Source: Bugulina stolonifera
Lineage: Eukaryota > Bryozoa > Gymnolaemata > Cheilostomatida > Bugulidae
Reading direction: 5' to 3'
NCBI GenBank assembly: GCA_935421135.1
Contig: OW285197.1
Coordinates: forward strand, 10,257,223-10,321,222
Length of the DNA: 64,000 nt
Shown in pieces: positions 24,366 to 37,900 of the stretch. The notes beneath the pieces were generated by a model. That model saw only the letters and a program-made list of their open reading frames with translations. It made no database searches and was not told where the DNA came from. The translations under genes and the position numbers were made by a program. Each line of letters begins with the position of its first letter. Positions within the stretch are counted from its first letter, which is position 1.

Positions 24366-27300
24366 CTACGGACTTAGAACCTAGGCTGAGGATTAAGCAA
24401 GCACACTTCTCCCATAGAATAGCGCCTTTTAGCTTTGGTCATTACATCGTGTCAACACAGGGTTAGCTTTCAAAGCTGCTTAAAGAAGTTCAATGTTTTT
24501 ATAACATTTAAGTCTGTTTGTCTTCTTATAAAATAGAGGAACAACTTGACTCTTATTACAAATTCTTGAAGGACTAAGCTTGTAATGGGATAGACTTAGA
24601 ATTACTACTTAGTCCAGGCACAAGTGAATGACTCCAAGCTTACTATCACATACAAATGTATTTAAATTAAAATAATCTAGGCAGGGAGTCAAAAGGCACT
24701 GCACTGTGTACATTGTACCACATTGTGCGTTTTGGTCTAGCCTGTGCCCAAGCCTATTATATTACATTCATATCCAAAATATTACCAATAGTCAAGTGTT
24801 ATGGCATACATTTGCCTTAATTTATTTGCAGAAGTATTTGGCTTGACATAGCAATATTGAATATTAACAATATGCTTACAATAATATTTTATTATATATA
24901 AATGGAGCCCTCCTGTAACTTATAATGACAATTAGGTAGGCTAATACGTTGGGGGGATGCTTGAAGAATTGTACACCTTTTTTTTATAATAATGTAAAGA
25001 GAAATTTACAAACCCAAACGAATCTACTGTAGTGTCTTTATATAAAGTAAAGCAGTGCTGACTTCAAAATAACAGCTGACACAATATACTGAGGGTATAC
25101 TACATTACTGAAAATGGCATTGCAGGCTTATTCACTCCCAAACTGGAAAGCAATTTTCCAAATTTTCGCAAATCATGTCATACTCCAAATGCTATAACGG
25201 TAACCAATAGGCTTGTTTTGTCACATTAAGATAAGAGCAGTACTCAGTACTAAAGGCTCCAACTTTTATCACTAAAGTTTTCCTTTTAGTTGTAGCAACA
25301 TGCTGTTATTAGGCTCTAAAAATGTGTGAAATTTGTTAAACACAAGATTAGTTGAAGTACCAATGTCAATATTAGTGTGTTAGGCAATAGTCAACTACAA
25401 GCAGGTGCTTTGTTCTAATGTCAACATTGGGGGCACCTTGCACAATGATAGCTTTCTATGGATAAGTCTTATGACTTAACAGCACATGTTGCAGGGTGCC
25501 ATATAATTTTTATACTAGTGCATACACAGGCACATGTTGTGAAGAGTCAGAAGGTTTAACTTTACCGCAAGCACATGCTAAACAGATTTTTCTCCGGCAA
25601 AGTTCAGTGGTGTTTTATAAACTGAGAGGTGGGTACAGACAATTTTCTTCAAAATAAAATGCTGCTAAACATTTTATTTGTGTTTGCAAACTTTGTTAGG
25701 AAAACATAGCCTCATGTGATACTAATAGGCGCTTGAATTGTAGATCTATTCCATTTGTCTCTCATGGGGGGGGGGGGGGAGGGTGTAGAAGGGTTCCATA
25801 TCAGTTCCTATTGTTGCGATAATTAGAGCTCTGCTAAACTAGACATCTTATTTACAATGTACATTAAAGCAAATCTCAGTTCTCAACAATTAGGAGTTAT
25901 CCTTTCTCTATACACTATTTGGCGTCATGCACACTTGCATTATATGATTAGCGCTGTACTCTACTAAATATCAGGTAGAGTGCTACAATTACGCACATGT
26001 AAACACAGTTTATACAAATACATTAATTTAAAGAGTGTATAAATGAGAGTTAGGTCAATATTACTAAATAAACACACTAATCAGCTATTCAACTATATTA
26101 TATCATAATCTTTAAATTTACTTGCTTCCCATTACAGTGTGATTAGATTGAGTTTAACTAGTAACTAATAGTGTTAATGTTACCTATTGATTAGCTTGGG
26201 TTAAATTTATATGCTGCCAATCTACAGGCATCTTCCAAATGGAGTAGTTGTAAGGTAAATAATACTTTAGTTTGTATACTAGCTAGCTTTTTTGCACAAT
26301 TATTAATTCTTCTATAGAAAGTAGGTCCATCTAATAGTAGTTTATGGTATAGCCTTAGTTCCAGGCCGTTCAGAACAAGCAGTTGTTTGGGAAGTCACTG
26401 TATCGTATACCCATTGATGGTTTGGAGCACTTGAAACCCGGGCTACATTATTATACATAAAATATGATACTAGTTTTTGGATGTTTTATTTTAATTTAAT
26501 TTGATTTCCAATTCAGTTTATGCTATACGAGTATATTCCTAATTAAGCTTACATACATTTATATTTATATTTATAAAGATATGTATATAACTATTAATAA
26601 GCCTAGGTCTATGTTGTAATGTGTGATTTCTCATGTCTCTGTAGTTATGTATTTATGTTAGATTCAAACTGAGGAGTTGTCATTCTGTAAAGTTTTTGTA
26701 CATGTAGTTGTAGACCTGAAGATTTTATTAAACTTGTTACACATGTATTTGCTTGCATACATTTCTTATGCATCTTACGTAACTTTGTAAAATTCTTGTT
26801 CAACACTTTGAACAACTTTTTAAAATTTTGATTGTTAGAGATCACACTAGCCTGTGTACCAGGCCCTTTTGGGTAGGTTTGTTGGTCATTGGTGATAATT
26901 GGAATATTGAAATCTAGACTAATGATGCACCTGAGATTAGGTCAGTATTTACCGATAAACCCGGATATTGTACCCACTTCCTGTACACTAAATAGCTGCC
27001 AATCAGGCTCAATGGTCCTTACAGTGCTGATATTATTTCCAATAGTTATGTGAACTAGACTAGGACTTGATGATACACTTACTGTACCCAATATATACCT
27101 GATCTCACTGTCTCCTATTATACTTACCTACATACTGTATGATTATATACAGGGTAATGGGTTCACCTGTCAATGAATGCCAAAATATCTGCAGTTTTCT
27201 ATTTGCTTTCTTATTTGTGATTGTGTTCAATATTGCTTGAAATAGCTATTGTTTCTACTCTATACACAATCATATCCTTTACCCAGTTGGGTTCTCCTAC

Positions 27301-27722
27301 TGTATTATCCAGATAAAGTGATACATATTGCATGTCATTTGAAAGAAGAATTGAACTTAACCCTTCAGATTTTTCAGTATAGTGAACAAAATTATTACTG
27401 AATAAAATAATTTCTGCAGTAATGCATTTGAGTGGAATATTTATAAAGTTTGGACATTGGCAACCCCAAAGTTTTAGTAGGGCAGTTACTGTAGACCAAG
27501 CAGGTAGGTAAATCTGCTATATAACAATAGGTAATAGAATAATATAATTGAATAGGACCAGAGGGGGTACTATACATTCTATTGACTTAGTTGGAGTGAA
27601 TAGGTGCAGCAGTTCTGATTGCTGCTTCTCCAGATAAGTATAACATGGTTTAGTAACATTGTATAATGCATCTGTGATTGCACTGCTGCCTCTACAACTG
27701 TTGACTCTACTTATGCTGCCAC

Positions 27723-27750
27723 ATGGATATCAAAGATGACCCACTATTGG
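27723..27750 (+). other. Candidate first coding exon of the scaffold gene
   Basis: The ATG-initiated segment (MDIKDDPLL plus one base) ends in a strong gtaagc donor and would join in phase to the exon at 34929, giving MDIKDDPLLEEIWRHE. A rival candidate of the same phase is 30743-30782 (MSLLFLSAWNDET, donor gtatgt). A third option is the ATG at 34907, without a splice. The sequence alone does not decide between them. Confidence 0.3.
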
Positions 27751-28387
27751 GTAAGCTACTGTAATAATGAATGAAGTTTGTGTCTCTTTGTGACAGTTTT
27801 ATAAGTACAGACTATCTCTCAGATTCTGCAGTATTTTCAGCTCTTTAGAATATTATGTAATAATTAAGAGTTTACTTGTGTCCATCTAAAAATAGTAGTG
27901 AGCATGTTTAGTTATTCTCAACTAAGTCAATCACCAGCGGGAGCACTCCTTCCTCTCCCCCCCAGGCTTTAGAAAGCTGGGAACTTTGGCTAAAGTTGGT
28001 TTGCTTCTTTTCTCAATTGAGCAGGATTTGATTTCACCGTCTATGAAAATACTCATCTCTGACTAGGGTTTGAACCTACATCTACATGTAAGTGGTTAGG
28101 TAGGCCTACTGCTGATAGAGGCTTCTAGAAGAGTACCTATCACAGTATTGGACAGACTATTGTTAGAGAAGTTGTTCTCTCTCTCTAACTTGTTGCTCAG
28201 TATACTTGCTGTACTATATTTTGTATAGCCTGAACATACTCTATACCAATAGGCAAACATAATTTAGTTCAGTGTTGTGGTTGTATGTGACTGTGATAGA
28301 CTTTGATAGACTGATACATATGCCCTAAAGGTTTTTCACATCTTGTTGTTATACACGTTACTTCCTTTTAAATTTGATCTTGGACAG

Positions 28388-28552
28388 TGTACATGTATAG
28401 CAACAATGTACATGTATAGCAACAATGTACATGTATAGCAACAATGTACATGTATAGCAACAATGTACATGTATAGCAACAATGTACATGTATAGCAACA
28501 ATCTACATGTATAGCAACAATGTACATGTATAGCAACAATGTACATGTATAG
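28388..28552. repeat. 19-bp minisatellite, about 8.7 units
   Basis: The unit is TGTACATGTATAGCAACAA, nearly identical throughout, with one g-to-c variant near 28503. It is self-complementary in its first half (TGTACA, TACATGTA). Confidence 0.9.
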
Positions 28553-28912
28553 GGATAGTGCCTATGTTCTGAATACCTGCGGAGTGTAGATCACTGTTTC
28601 TATTGCTTGGGGATAAGGATGCTAGAATGCAGTTGTTATATAATCAGAGAGTTATAAATAGCCTAAACTAAAATCATTATATCACTGGATAAATATGCTC
28701 TAATTATTGTTTGGTTCAATTTATCATTTTATGCATTCAATAATTTCCTATTAATATTATCAATCTTATGGAACTGATAACTAGCTAGGAAATGGGTATA
28801 AAATGTGTTAATAACAGTGATTTTCTAAATTTACAATGTGATAATTTTATAATTACAATGTCCAAGAAATACGTTCATGTACAACATAACATGTAAACGC
28901 ACTGCGCTTTAT

Positions 28913-29028
28913 TGAGCACATGGTGTATGTCTATGGTTTGTTGAGCACATGGTGTATGTCTATGGTTTGTTAAGCACATGGTGTATGTCTATGGTTTGTT
29001 GAGCACATGGTGTATGTCTATGGTTTGT
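28913..29028. repeat. 29-bp minisatellite, four units
   Basis: Four nearly identical units begin TGAGCACATGGTGTATGTCT; one has TAAGC instead of TGAGC. The copies are young, judged by their identity. Confidence 0.9.
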
Positions 29029-32000
29029 TGTACTATTTGATCAGACAGATGCTAGTAATGTTCCAATCAATGATTTAGACAATAGTGAAGAACTTTAATG
29101 TAGTCAGAGGACAAACAGACACCTGATTACTGTTTTATATTCACTGAATGCCTACTCATTGTCGTTATTGACTAGAAATTAATATTCAATGCACCCAGAC
29201 TTTACTATCTTGTATCTTGCATCAGTTCTGCACTATGCATAGTATTTGGTAGGTTTACGTTCATGTAGCTCTCTGCCAGTCGTGTAGCCGCAGTGAATAA
29301 TGAGACTTGAGAATAGAATTACTCGAAGACTCTATATTTTATTCATTTATTTATTCTGTTCTTTGGGGCCTCGCAACCTATTTTGCTTACTAATTATAAA
29401 GATTTTAATGACATGTTTTTTAAACTTGGTTTTATTAATTTAATTTCAAAACTCTTCGATATAATATAAAGTTGACTTTGGATCAGCTGTATATGGCTAA
29501 GCATGGTAAAAGATCTAACCAGTTTACTCCTGCATCGTCAGACTAGCGTTGACCATGAGCAGAGCATGCTCGACAACAAACAAAGTTTGATCTCGAGTTA
29601 TCTTGTCTTGCAACTGAAATTTAGGCATGTAAATTCTAAAATAGGGCTTAGTAAACGAGAAGTCAGTGGCAGCAACTGTTAATTTTTAGGGTTATTTGAG
29701 GACTTGAAGGAAAATGAAAAGTCAAGGTTGTGCCTGCTATAGTTTATTTCTCCAAATTGTGTCTGCTAACCTAAATTGCAGATAACATGTCTTCTTGGCT
29801 GTATTTATATTTATTAACCTTCACTGAAAAGAATTTAGTGCCTGAGTGTAAAGTATTTGGCACAATATCATGAGCATACATTGCATAGTGCTGTTTGGGA
29901 TTGTGTGTTTACTTTACTGTAATACTATTGTACTATTCACAATTCAAACTGAGCAAAATTAATTGTTATTTGATATTTGAAACATATCTCCTTGATAGAT
30001 CTGTTTGTTGTAAGCTAAAGCTGCTAGTTTATGTATAGCACACTTTCTTATGTGATTATGTTAGTGCTAGAAAATTAATCAAGCTCAAACAGTTATAAGG
30101 TTTGCCCAATTGTGTTCTGAAACTGAGGCTTGGGCTATGGAGACGTATCATGGCACCAAGATGTTATGTGAGTGTTTCCCCAAGAATCTAATTTTGCGGC
30201 ATGTTAGCTGACTTATATAAGTTCTTACAAGTTTGATAATCTCTCTAATGACCATCAGAATCAGGTTTAAAAACTGATTTTGCAAAGTTTAATTTTTACC
30301 AATTAAATATTTTAATATATATCACTCCTTCAAAATCTACATTTTCCCAAGTTCAAAAATGTTGGCATTATGAGTGAGCCACCGTAATTAATTTATCAGG
30401 GTATGAATCAGGGGAAACAACTCCTAAGGATTTGCAGTTGGTTTAAAATAGCCCTAGGAGAAAACTTTGAGTTGTACATAAAATTCATTTGCCACATATA
30501 GAATCTAGACAGAGGTTAATCAAGGTTACACCACTTGTAGAGTAGAGTCATTACACCTTTAAGTCTTTCTATTCTATTACACACACTATATATTATGGCA
30601 TGTGTCAGTAATTGCTTCACTTCAATACAAGTCATACTTCACAGATTAAATAAATCTTGAGCTACTGAAGAATATAGGCTATTTGCATACACATGGGACT
30701 GTAGACTACATTGTAGCAGCAACTGTGAACACTTTTGGCAGTATGTCTCTCCTTTTTCTATCTGCATGGAATGATGAAACTGGTATGTAGGTTTGAATGG
30801 AGTTTGAGTTAATTGTTTTATTCACACATATTGTATTATGATCTATGTTCTTTCTTATTTAGAATTGACATGCAGCTTTAAATTTTAATGAAGAATCAGT
30901 TCCCATACACCACGACTGCCTGTAACACAGTTTTCGTTCAACCCTGAGTAATTGCTAGACACTCATCATAGATATAATATAATATATTATATCTATAGAC
31001 ATACATCATAGAATTCACACCATATTTTTTACTATAAATTACAGAAATGTATACAAAATATAGGGCGCACTTTTATGTGTGTAACTCGGCTCAAAATTCA
31101 GCATAAAGATGAGGTAGGAAAGGACAAAAATTACTTTGGCCATTCATAAAAATTAGGTTGGCTTACCAATTTTGGTATGTGTCCTGGTTATATAATATAG
31201 AATAAAATGTTCACATCTATTTCTATTGTATTGCTCGTGTATATATCATTGTGTACTTGGTAGATTATTTCAGATTATTAATGCCTGGATGTTGATACTT
31301 ATATAGTGGTATTATTTGGTATTATGTGGTACATGTACAATGTACATAGTATACACACTTACATGTATGTATATGTACTGCAGTGAGCTATACCTGCAGG
31401 CAGCAAGGTGTGTGTACTGTGTATGTTATATAATACACACTTGTTGGCCCTAGTAAGCTTTGTTTGTAAATGTTATGGTGTGTTAGCCTGTGATTCCTTA
31501 GGCGACAGAAATAAATCAGGATCTATTGGTTTCTCCACCCTTCAATTACTAACGAACTCCTCTACTATTTTCTATAACTGTACTCAACACTATTTATTAT
31601 GATCCTAAATAAACAAACTTCTCTTTTGTTTTACTCCTGAGGCCAAGCCTCTAGTTTAACTTTAAATTGATTGAAGTTATGCAGTTCTATTGTTATCTGC
31701 TACTAAAATATGCTGCCATTACTGCTGCCGAACATAGATTGATTAATTCACTAGTCAGTGGCCCCCAGTCCAGTTTTCCAGTTCACTACGGCAGCGCCCA
31801 AAGAGTACTAAATTATTCATAGTTATTTCTCTGAATGTAAACTTGAATTGCTGTGTAAGATACAGGAGCCAGTGGAGAGGTGCTACTGCGGGTTAGTATT
31901 ATATATGCTGTTTAGTTTATGTATACCAGTAGAATAGAGATTTGCATAATGTCATAAATTAGTAATATAATATTTTCTCCATAGTCCCAGCTTTAGTATG

Positions 32001-33439
32001 AGTTTGCTAATATTCTTATATCTAGTAGCAGTAGTTGGAGTATTTGTATTTCTAATAATACAGTATCGAAACCTAGTGGGTCATGCTGTAACATCAGTTA
32101 TAAAAAACAGAGTTAGTTGGCTAGAGCAAAATATGGGGACTGTGTATTCTAATGTGTGGGTTTGTAGAGAGAAGATAACTTTCAACTTTCAGTCACACTG
32201 CTTTTGAAAGTAGGCTGCTTTTTCTAGAATAATTTTAGCCAACCGATAAATAGCTGCACAGTCTTCCTAAAAATCATATAAATGATCTTTAGAATTCATG
32301 CTAAATATTTCATTAACTTAAAATAGTTTGCCTGTCATAACAAATTAGGTTAAGTGGCTTCCTCTTGGACTTTGACATCTTAACTTGATGAGATTCTGTC
32401 TTTGTAAACATTGTAGAATTGAATTCAAAGGGATTAAGGTGCTTCATTGAGCAGCCTTAGAGTCAAAATAACAAATGATATTCACTCTGTGTTATTGTTA
32501 TTAGTGCAATTTGACTTGTCATGGGGTTATCTTTTGTAACCAAGTTGTAGTATATATGTATGACAATTATGTCTTCTCTCTGTCAGTATTATGTTAGTTA
32601 TAGTATTGAGCCTGGATTCCATAATTGTAGACAGCTTGAGTTTTTTCATGTAATTACTTACATTTTACCCACTTGAGCTCTTTGAGGACATGGAGCCCAG
32701 GCTAACAAAGATGTAAAGTAGCATAACCTATCTAGTTATATGAGAAAAGTCTTATATGAAAAAAGGATGTCTATGCCCATGATCTCTCACAGCAATTACA
32801 TGTATATACCTGTGTATTATTAGCTTTTAATTACAAGCTTTAGAGGTTTAGATTTTAATAGAAATTTTATAGTAGTAATATTATTGATTAAAATTAATTC
32901 AATTGATGCAGTGTAGATGATAACCTGTGTGTACACAAAATACAAAAAATAGCTTTCTTCTTAGCTACACTTACATTGTAGATTGTTATAATGTTATATA
33001 GATATATGTACACACACAACTTTATGTACATCGATTAATGTCATTAGAAAATAACTGTAGTAGTTTTACATTGGTTTTCTTACGAAATTAGTTATAATAA
33101 AAATAACTGCAGCAAGGTAGGACAACTCCTGCCAATAGAGGTATCACATAAATTGGTATTTGTATAGTTTATATAGTAACAATAGGGTGTTGTGGAGGCA
33201 TACAAAGAGATGTAGTCATTGAACTTGGATAATCATTCATAGGTAATGCATGGGAAAGCCAAGAGCTTTTCATCTCACTCTAGTATAATAGTGTAAAGTA
33301 GCCCCTGAGTTGTGTGGGAGACAGTTGTACCTACTAACAGGTTGTAACCTTTCGCTGTGTGTATGATACTGATACTGCTTCTGTATACTGTAAGTATACT
33401 TTCTACATAATATTATTGTGTATACTGTGGTAATCTACA

Positions 33440-33592
33440 GTTATGCTTCACTAGTCTACAGTTGTTCTACACGAGTCTACAGTTCTACAGTTCTACAGTT
33501 ATGGTACACTAGTCTACAGTTTTGCGCTACGCTAGTCTGCAGTGATGTTGTATTAGTCTACAGTTGTCTACATGTCTACAGTTTGCTATGAT
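33440..33592. repeat. Degenerate CTAGTCTACAGTT tandem repeat
   Basis: Irregular units of about 13-24 bases built from ACTAGTCTACAGTT, with TCTACAGTT-only insertions. Confidence 0.65.
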
Positions 33593-34928
33593 AATCTATT
33601 TCTACATTTAACTTCTTCAGCATCCACATGTTCACAGTAATCACGCAACCATAGGAGTAACTGCATGGGATACGTGCATATCGTTATAATTATGTATTTA
33701 GTGATCCAATAGTTCATAATATCCTAGATAATTCTATAAAATATTCTTGGTAATTCTAGGATTGTGTTCTAGTAGTTCTTTTATTTCTCTCCATCTTGTT
33801 TCAACCTCTCAAATTCTTGTAGTACTGAGTGTATTGATATCCATTGCTAATACATATTCACCAAGGTGGCATAAATAGAATAATCTGTAATAGCTAATGA
33901 ATGAAATAGATATACACTGGCTAATATTATCCGTGATACATTTAGTCGGCAGTGTAGTGGTAGCTAGTCAATTCTGGAAAGAGTTAAAATTGCCACTAAA
34001 TGTAGTACACATTGTGTAGTTCATACTTATACTTATAAACAGCTTTCAGTTTGCTGAAGGATGTTTGTTCCTGCAATAATAGGATAGGATGCTTGTTAAA
34101 ATTGATTCTAGAATTCTATTGCATTCACTATTTACATGGATGTATAATAATACTAGTATAATTGTGTGGTAGAGCTCCGATGCAGTGTAGGCGTATAAGT
34201 ATAGTATGTAGGACTGTGTTGTATAACTATCAGAGTGATAGTCAATATGATTATAATATATAACCATCAATATCAATAGCTACATTATGGTAGTTATTTA
34301 CTATTTGTGCTGTTTGACACCACTGGTCAGGAAAGACACATGCATGTATTGTATAGTAAATCACGACTCTTCGGTTGTCTCCACCCACAAGGTTCAAGTA
34401 AAATATTTCGTTAATTTATTAAAATCTCCTATAATCATCTTCTCCTGGATTTTGCATATGACGATAAGTATTCTGTTTTCTCTGACAGACTATAAGCATT
34501 ATTGAGCTATGAAGCTTGATTTTAGTAAGGACCACCGTTAAATAACGCAATATTCCATTTTCATGGTTACATGAAATATTTTCCTCTAGCAGCACCTCTC
34601 TATCATGTCAGCCGTTCAGTCTTTTGTACATTTTTAATCTACTCTAGAATGAGCTGACCTCGCTCAGTGTTCATTAGTAGGTCGATTTCTGCGCATCAGA
34701 CATGCCTTAATATCCGTCTGACATGAACTAATATTGGCCATGCTATATTTGTAACACGGTGTGATAGTCAATCAAAGGGAGAAATGACTTGATCACGTCG
34801 CTATCTACTAGTAGATAGTCAGCATTGATCCAGGTAATCATTTCCTAGCCGACTAACTTGTGACTAGGCAGTATTGATTCTATGAAATTATATATATATA
34901 TATATTATGTGCACATGTGTATTTATAG

Positions 34929-37900
34929 AAGAGATTTGGAGACATGAAAACACGACGTTGTACAATGGTGCAGATGTAGCTGATAGTAATAATAACCACA
35001 CGTCTATACATAGTCATAGGGGAGACAACATTACCTACACACCAGAGGGCAGTACTAGAGTACCTCCACCCCCACCTAGGCGCACTAAATACTCGATACC
35101 TCGTTATAAAGGCAAGTTTAGGGCAATACTTGTCACGTGCTATTGTACTCGTATGTAGTCCTATGCTTATCTAGCTGTAAATATGTCTTGTCCATGCTTT
35201 ATTTTCAGTACCCTCTCTTATTGTTCGATTACGGTTAGTAGAAGTTTCAGCTTTACAGATTTGAAATTAGGTCATCACTTTCAAAGTTTTAATATAGGCT
35301 ACTACGTACATATTTTATATATGTTTGTGTTGTAGTATCCGACCTGTGAAAAATAAATTTAAACAGCATGATTTGTTTCGCATCGGTCATTAACTTGAAT
35401 TCGTCGGAGGGAAAAAACTTGCTGGCATACTATTGATAACTAGTAGGCCTATATGTTCTACATGAAGTCAATTGGCATCTTGGTTTAATATCTCCCTTTC
35501 AATGTGTTATAACTGTCAGTAATCACCTTGGGAACCTGTAGCCTATATTGTATTAAAACTCATCAAATTAACTGAGTCCTACCTCAAGTCTGACTTACTA
35601 TGATTGTGACCTAATTGGCTGATCTTTCAAATGATACTATTTAACCATCTGTTTGAAGTAGCATCAGGTAATTACGTTACGTTACGCAATTACGTTACAT
35701 AGTAATTATGCATTGAATGCTTAGGACTAGTTATCAACATGATGCCTTCTTATGGTAGCACATTATAATATATGTATTTACCATAATGATCATTCGAATC
35801 ATGATTGCTGTGTTTGCAGACTTGGATAATGAGGACGGGTCCCTTGTGAATACTACAGCGACTCCTATAAATGCATCTCCATCTCGGAGACTCCCGCAAC
35901 CTGCAAAGAGAACGGCAAGCATGCCCTTAAACATGCAGCGGCCAATTGTTTCTCAGCTATATCCTCAACCACAGGACCGTAATGCTTCCGGAAATCATGC
36001 AGTGTCAGCAAGCTCTGGCAGCAGATCGTCAAGGCTGGTCAGGTCTTACCAAGCGCCCAGTAGTGACTCACAACGGCCAGGGAGAGGTGTGTTTACCAGT
36101 TCTGGGAGAAAGGTTCACGAAGGTCAAAGAAGAACCCGTGAAGATCAGCCCAGAACGAATGACGCTCCGCCACAGTTGCCGGCCAGAAATCTCAGCACTG
36201 GGAGAAATACCGGTGAACACCCAAATTATACTACTAGGCAGTCTCCAAACCGTAGAGGGGTCTCATTGGACCGATCGATGAATAACAATGGTCAGTTTCC
36301 AAACTCTTGGGCACAAAGACATTCTGGCAATCCTGATTGGTCCTACAGTTCATCTGAATATAGCCAAAGGCCAATCGATCAATTGCGTGATCGAGTGAGA
36401 AAACAGCAGGAAAAAGATGAACGTAAAGCATCGATAGCTGTTCCCTTCAGCAATGAGAGTACATTTGACACTGTCGATGGCCATCACCATCATCATTACC
36501 ATACCGGATCCACAGAGTCACATCCATCAGTAAATGTTCCAGGGAGTTCTGCAGAACGATCTAGATTAGGACAGCATCGTGAATTTATTGCAAAAGATGC
36601 TTCAAGATCACCCTCGCCTTTGAAACACCAACATCAATTATCTCGTAACAATCAATATCCATCTCCCAATCCACATATGGAGCCAGAATCTAGCCAACAA
36701 ACTGGCACTGTGCTGTTTAGCTCTAGAGCATTAAGTCCTCAGCGATCTAAAAATGAACCAATGGTATCCCAAAGAGCATCTGATAACTATAGAGCAGGAC
36801 CTACTCATAGAAATGAAAGTCCAACTAGGCATTCCTCCACCATCCCTCTTCAGAAACAACAAGCCAACTCTCAACAGTTTATTTCCCGTTCAATTAGTCA
36901 GCCAAATGCTTCTTCCAATGTACCCCATTTTAGTCAGAAAAATCGAACTGTTAAGCCACGAGAATCTTATGAGCAACCTAAACCAGCTAGTAACAAATAT
37001 AAAATGCTTGTTTGCCCAGATTTCTTTCCAGTAGCCAAACTTCATAGTGCATCAAAACGAAAATCGAAAGCTGGAGATTTTGTTGCCCGTGGTGAGGTTC
37101 TCCCTGATCCACCAAAAGAATATTCAGCTAACTTTGATGAAGGATTTTATAGCAAACGATCCAACCAGATGATCCCATTGCCCCATTTCATTCAAGTCGA
37201 TGACTCATTTGTCGAAGACCCCCAAGAACAATTGTTGTATCCTTCAACTAAACCAGCAAATCAAAGAAAATCTGAACTTCAAGATTCTGACAATCAGTGT
37301 GTGGAAATTTCGCCAGCTTCCGGGGAAATGGGAAGTTCAACTACCTCCAGTTTAGAGAGAGGAAAGTTTACTACATATTCCAGAGGACCTCAAATGGCTC
37401 TAGAAGGCGACTCCTTATTTTCAGTTGATGTTACTGGAGACACTAAGACGGAAAGACTTTTGGCAAAAAATAAAGATTTTACTACAACTGGTAATTTACT
37501 ACATTATTTGGTCCTTCATGATAAACCTAGAACCTAAACTAATGTAAATATCTGACTACAGCCCATATTTTCAATGAGGTAATACAATGGGCCTCTGGGA
37601 TCAACAAGGTTTTGTGAATTTCATGATAACCATTTAAAATGAATGATTGAATTGATCAACATGAATGCTACTATCATAAGTTATCATAATTTCCAATCAT
37701 ATGCAGTGAGGAATTCAAATTTAACAATAGCAATTGTAACTTTACCTGATATTGCTAGGGAGCATTCTACTTCATTTCTTTTGATGTTGGACTTGTTATA
37801 AGTAGATGGTGTGTTGATTCTCTTATCTAGCCTAATCACAATACCATTGTTAAGGACTGTAGTATGGGAACAACACATTGTGTGAGAAGAATGAAAATAT

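Larger units (their letters stand above)
24366..34928. other. 10.5 kb without a supported coding exon
   Basis: Open frames here are short and show no recognisable domain on either strand. The stretch contains a poly-G run near 25768, tandem repeats near 28.4, 28.9 and 33.5 kb, a fragment like the 10.1 kb foldback core near 28035-28110, and a palindrome of alternating A and T near 30969-30997. Much of it may be the first intron of the scaffold gene that follows: two ATG-plus-donor candidates of the right phase occur, at 27723 and 30743. Confidence 0.5.

Noticed and set aside
26645..26845. 66-codon Lys/Asn-rich minus-strand ORF
   Set aside because: AT-rich chance frame with no domain or splice context.
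28336..28546. Cys/Tyr-rich minus-strand ORFs
   Set aside because: They are produced by the 19-bp tandem repeat.
31998..32207. 69-codon ORF starting with a hydrophobic segment
   Set aside because: It is short and isolated, has no splice partners and contains the dispersed AGAGAAGATAACT motif; no coding support.
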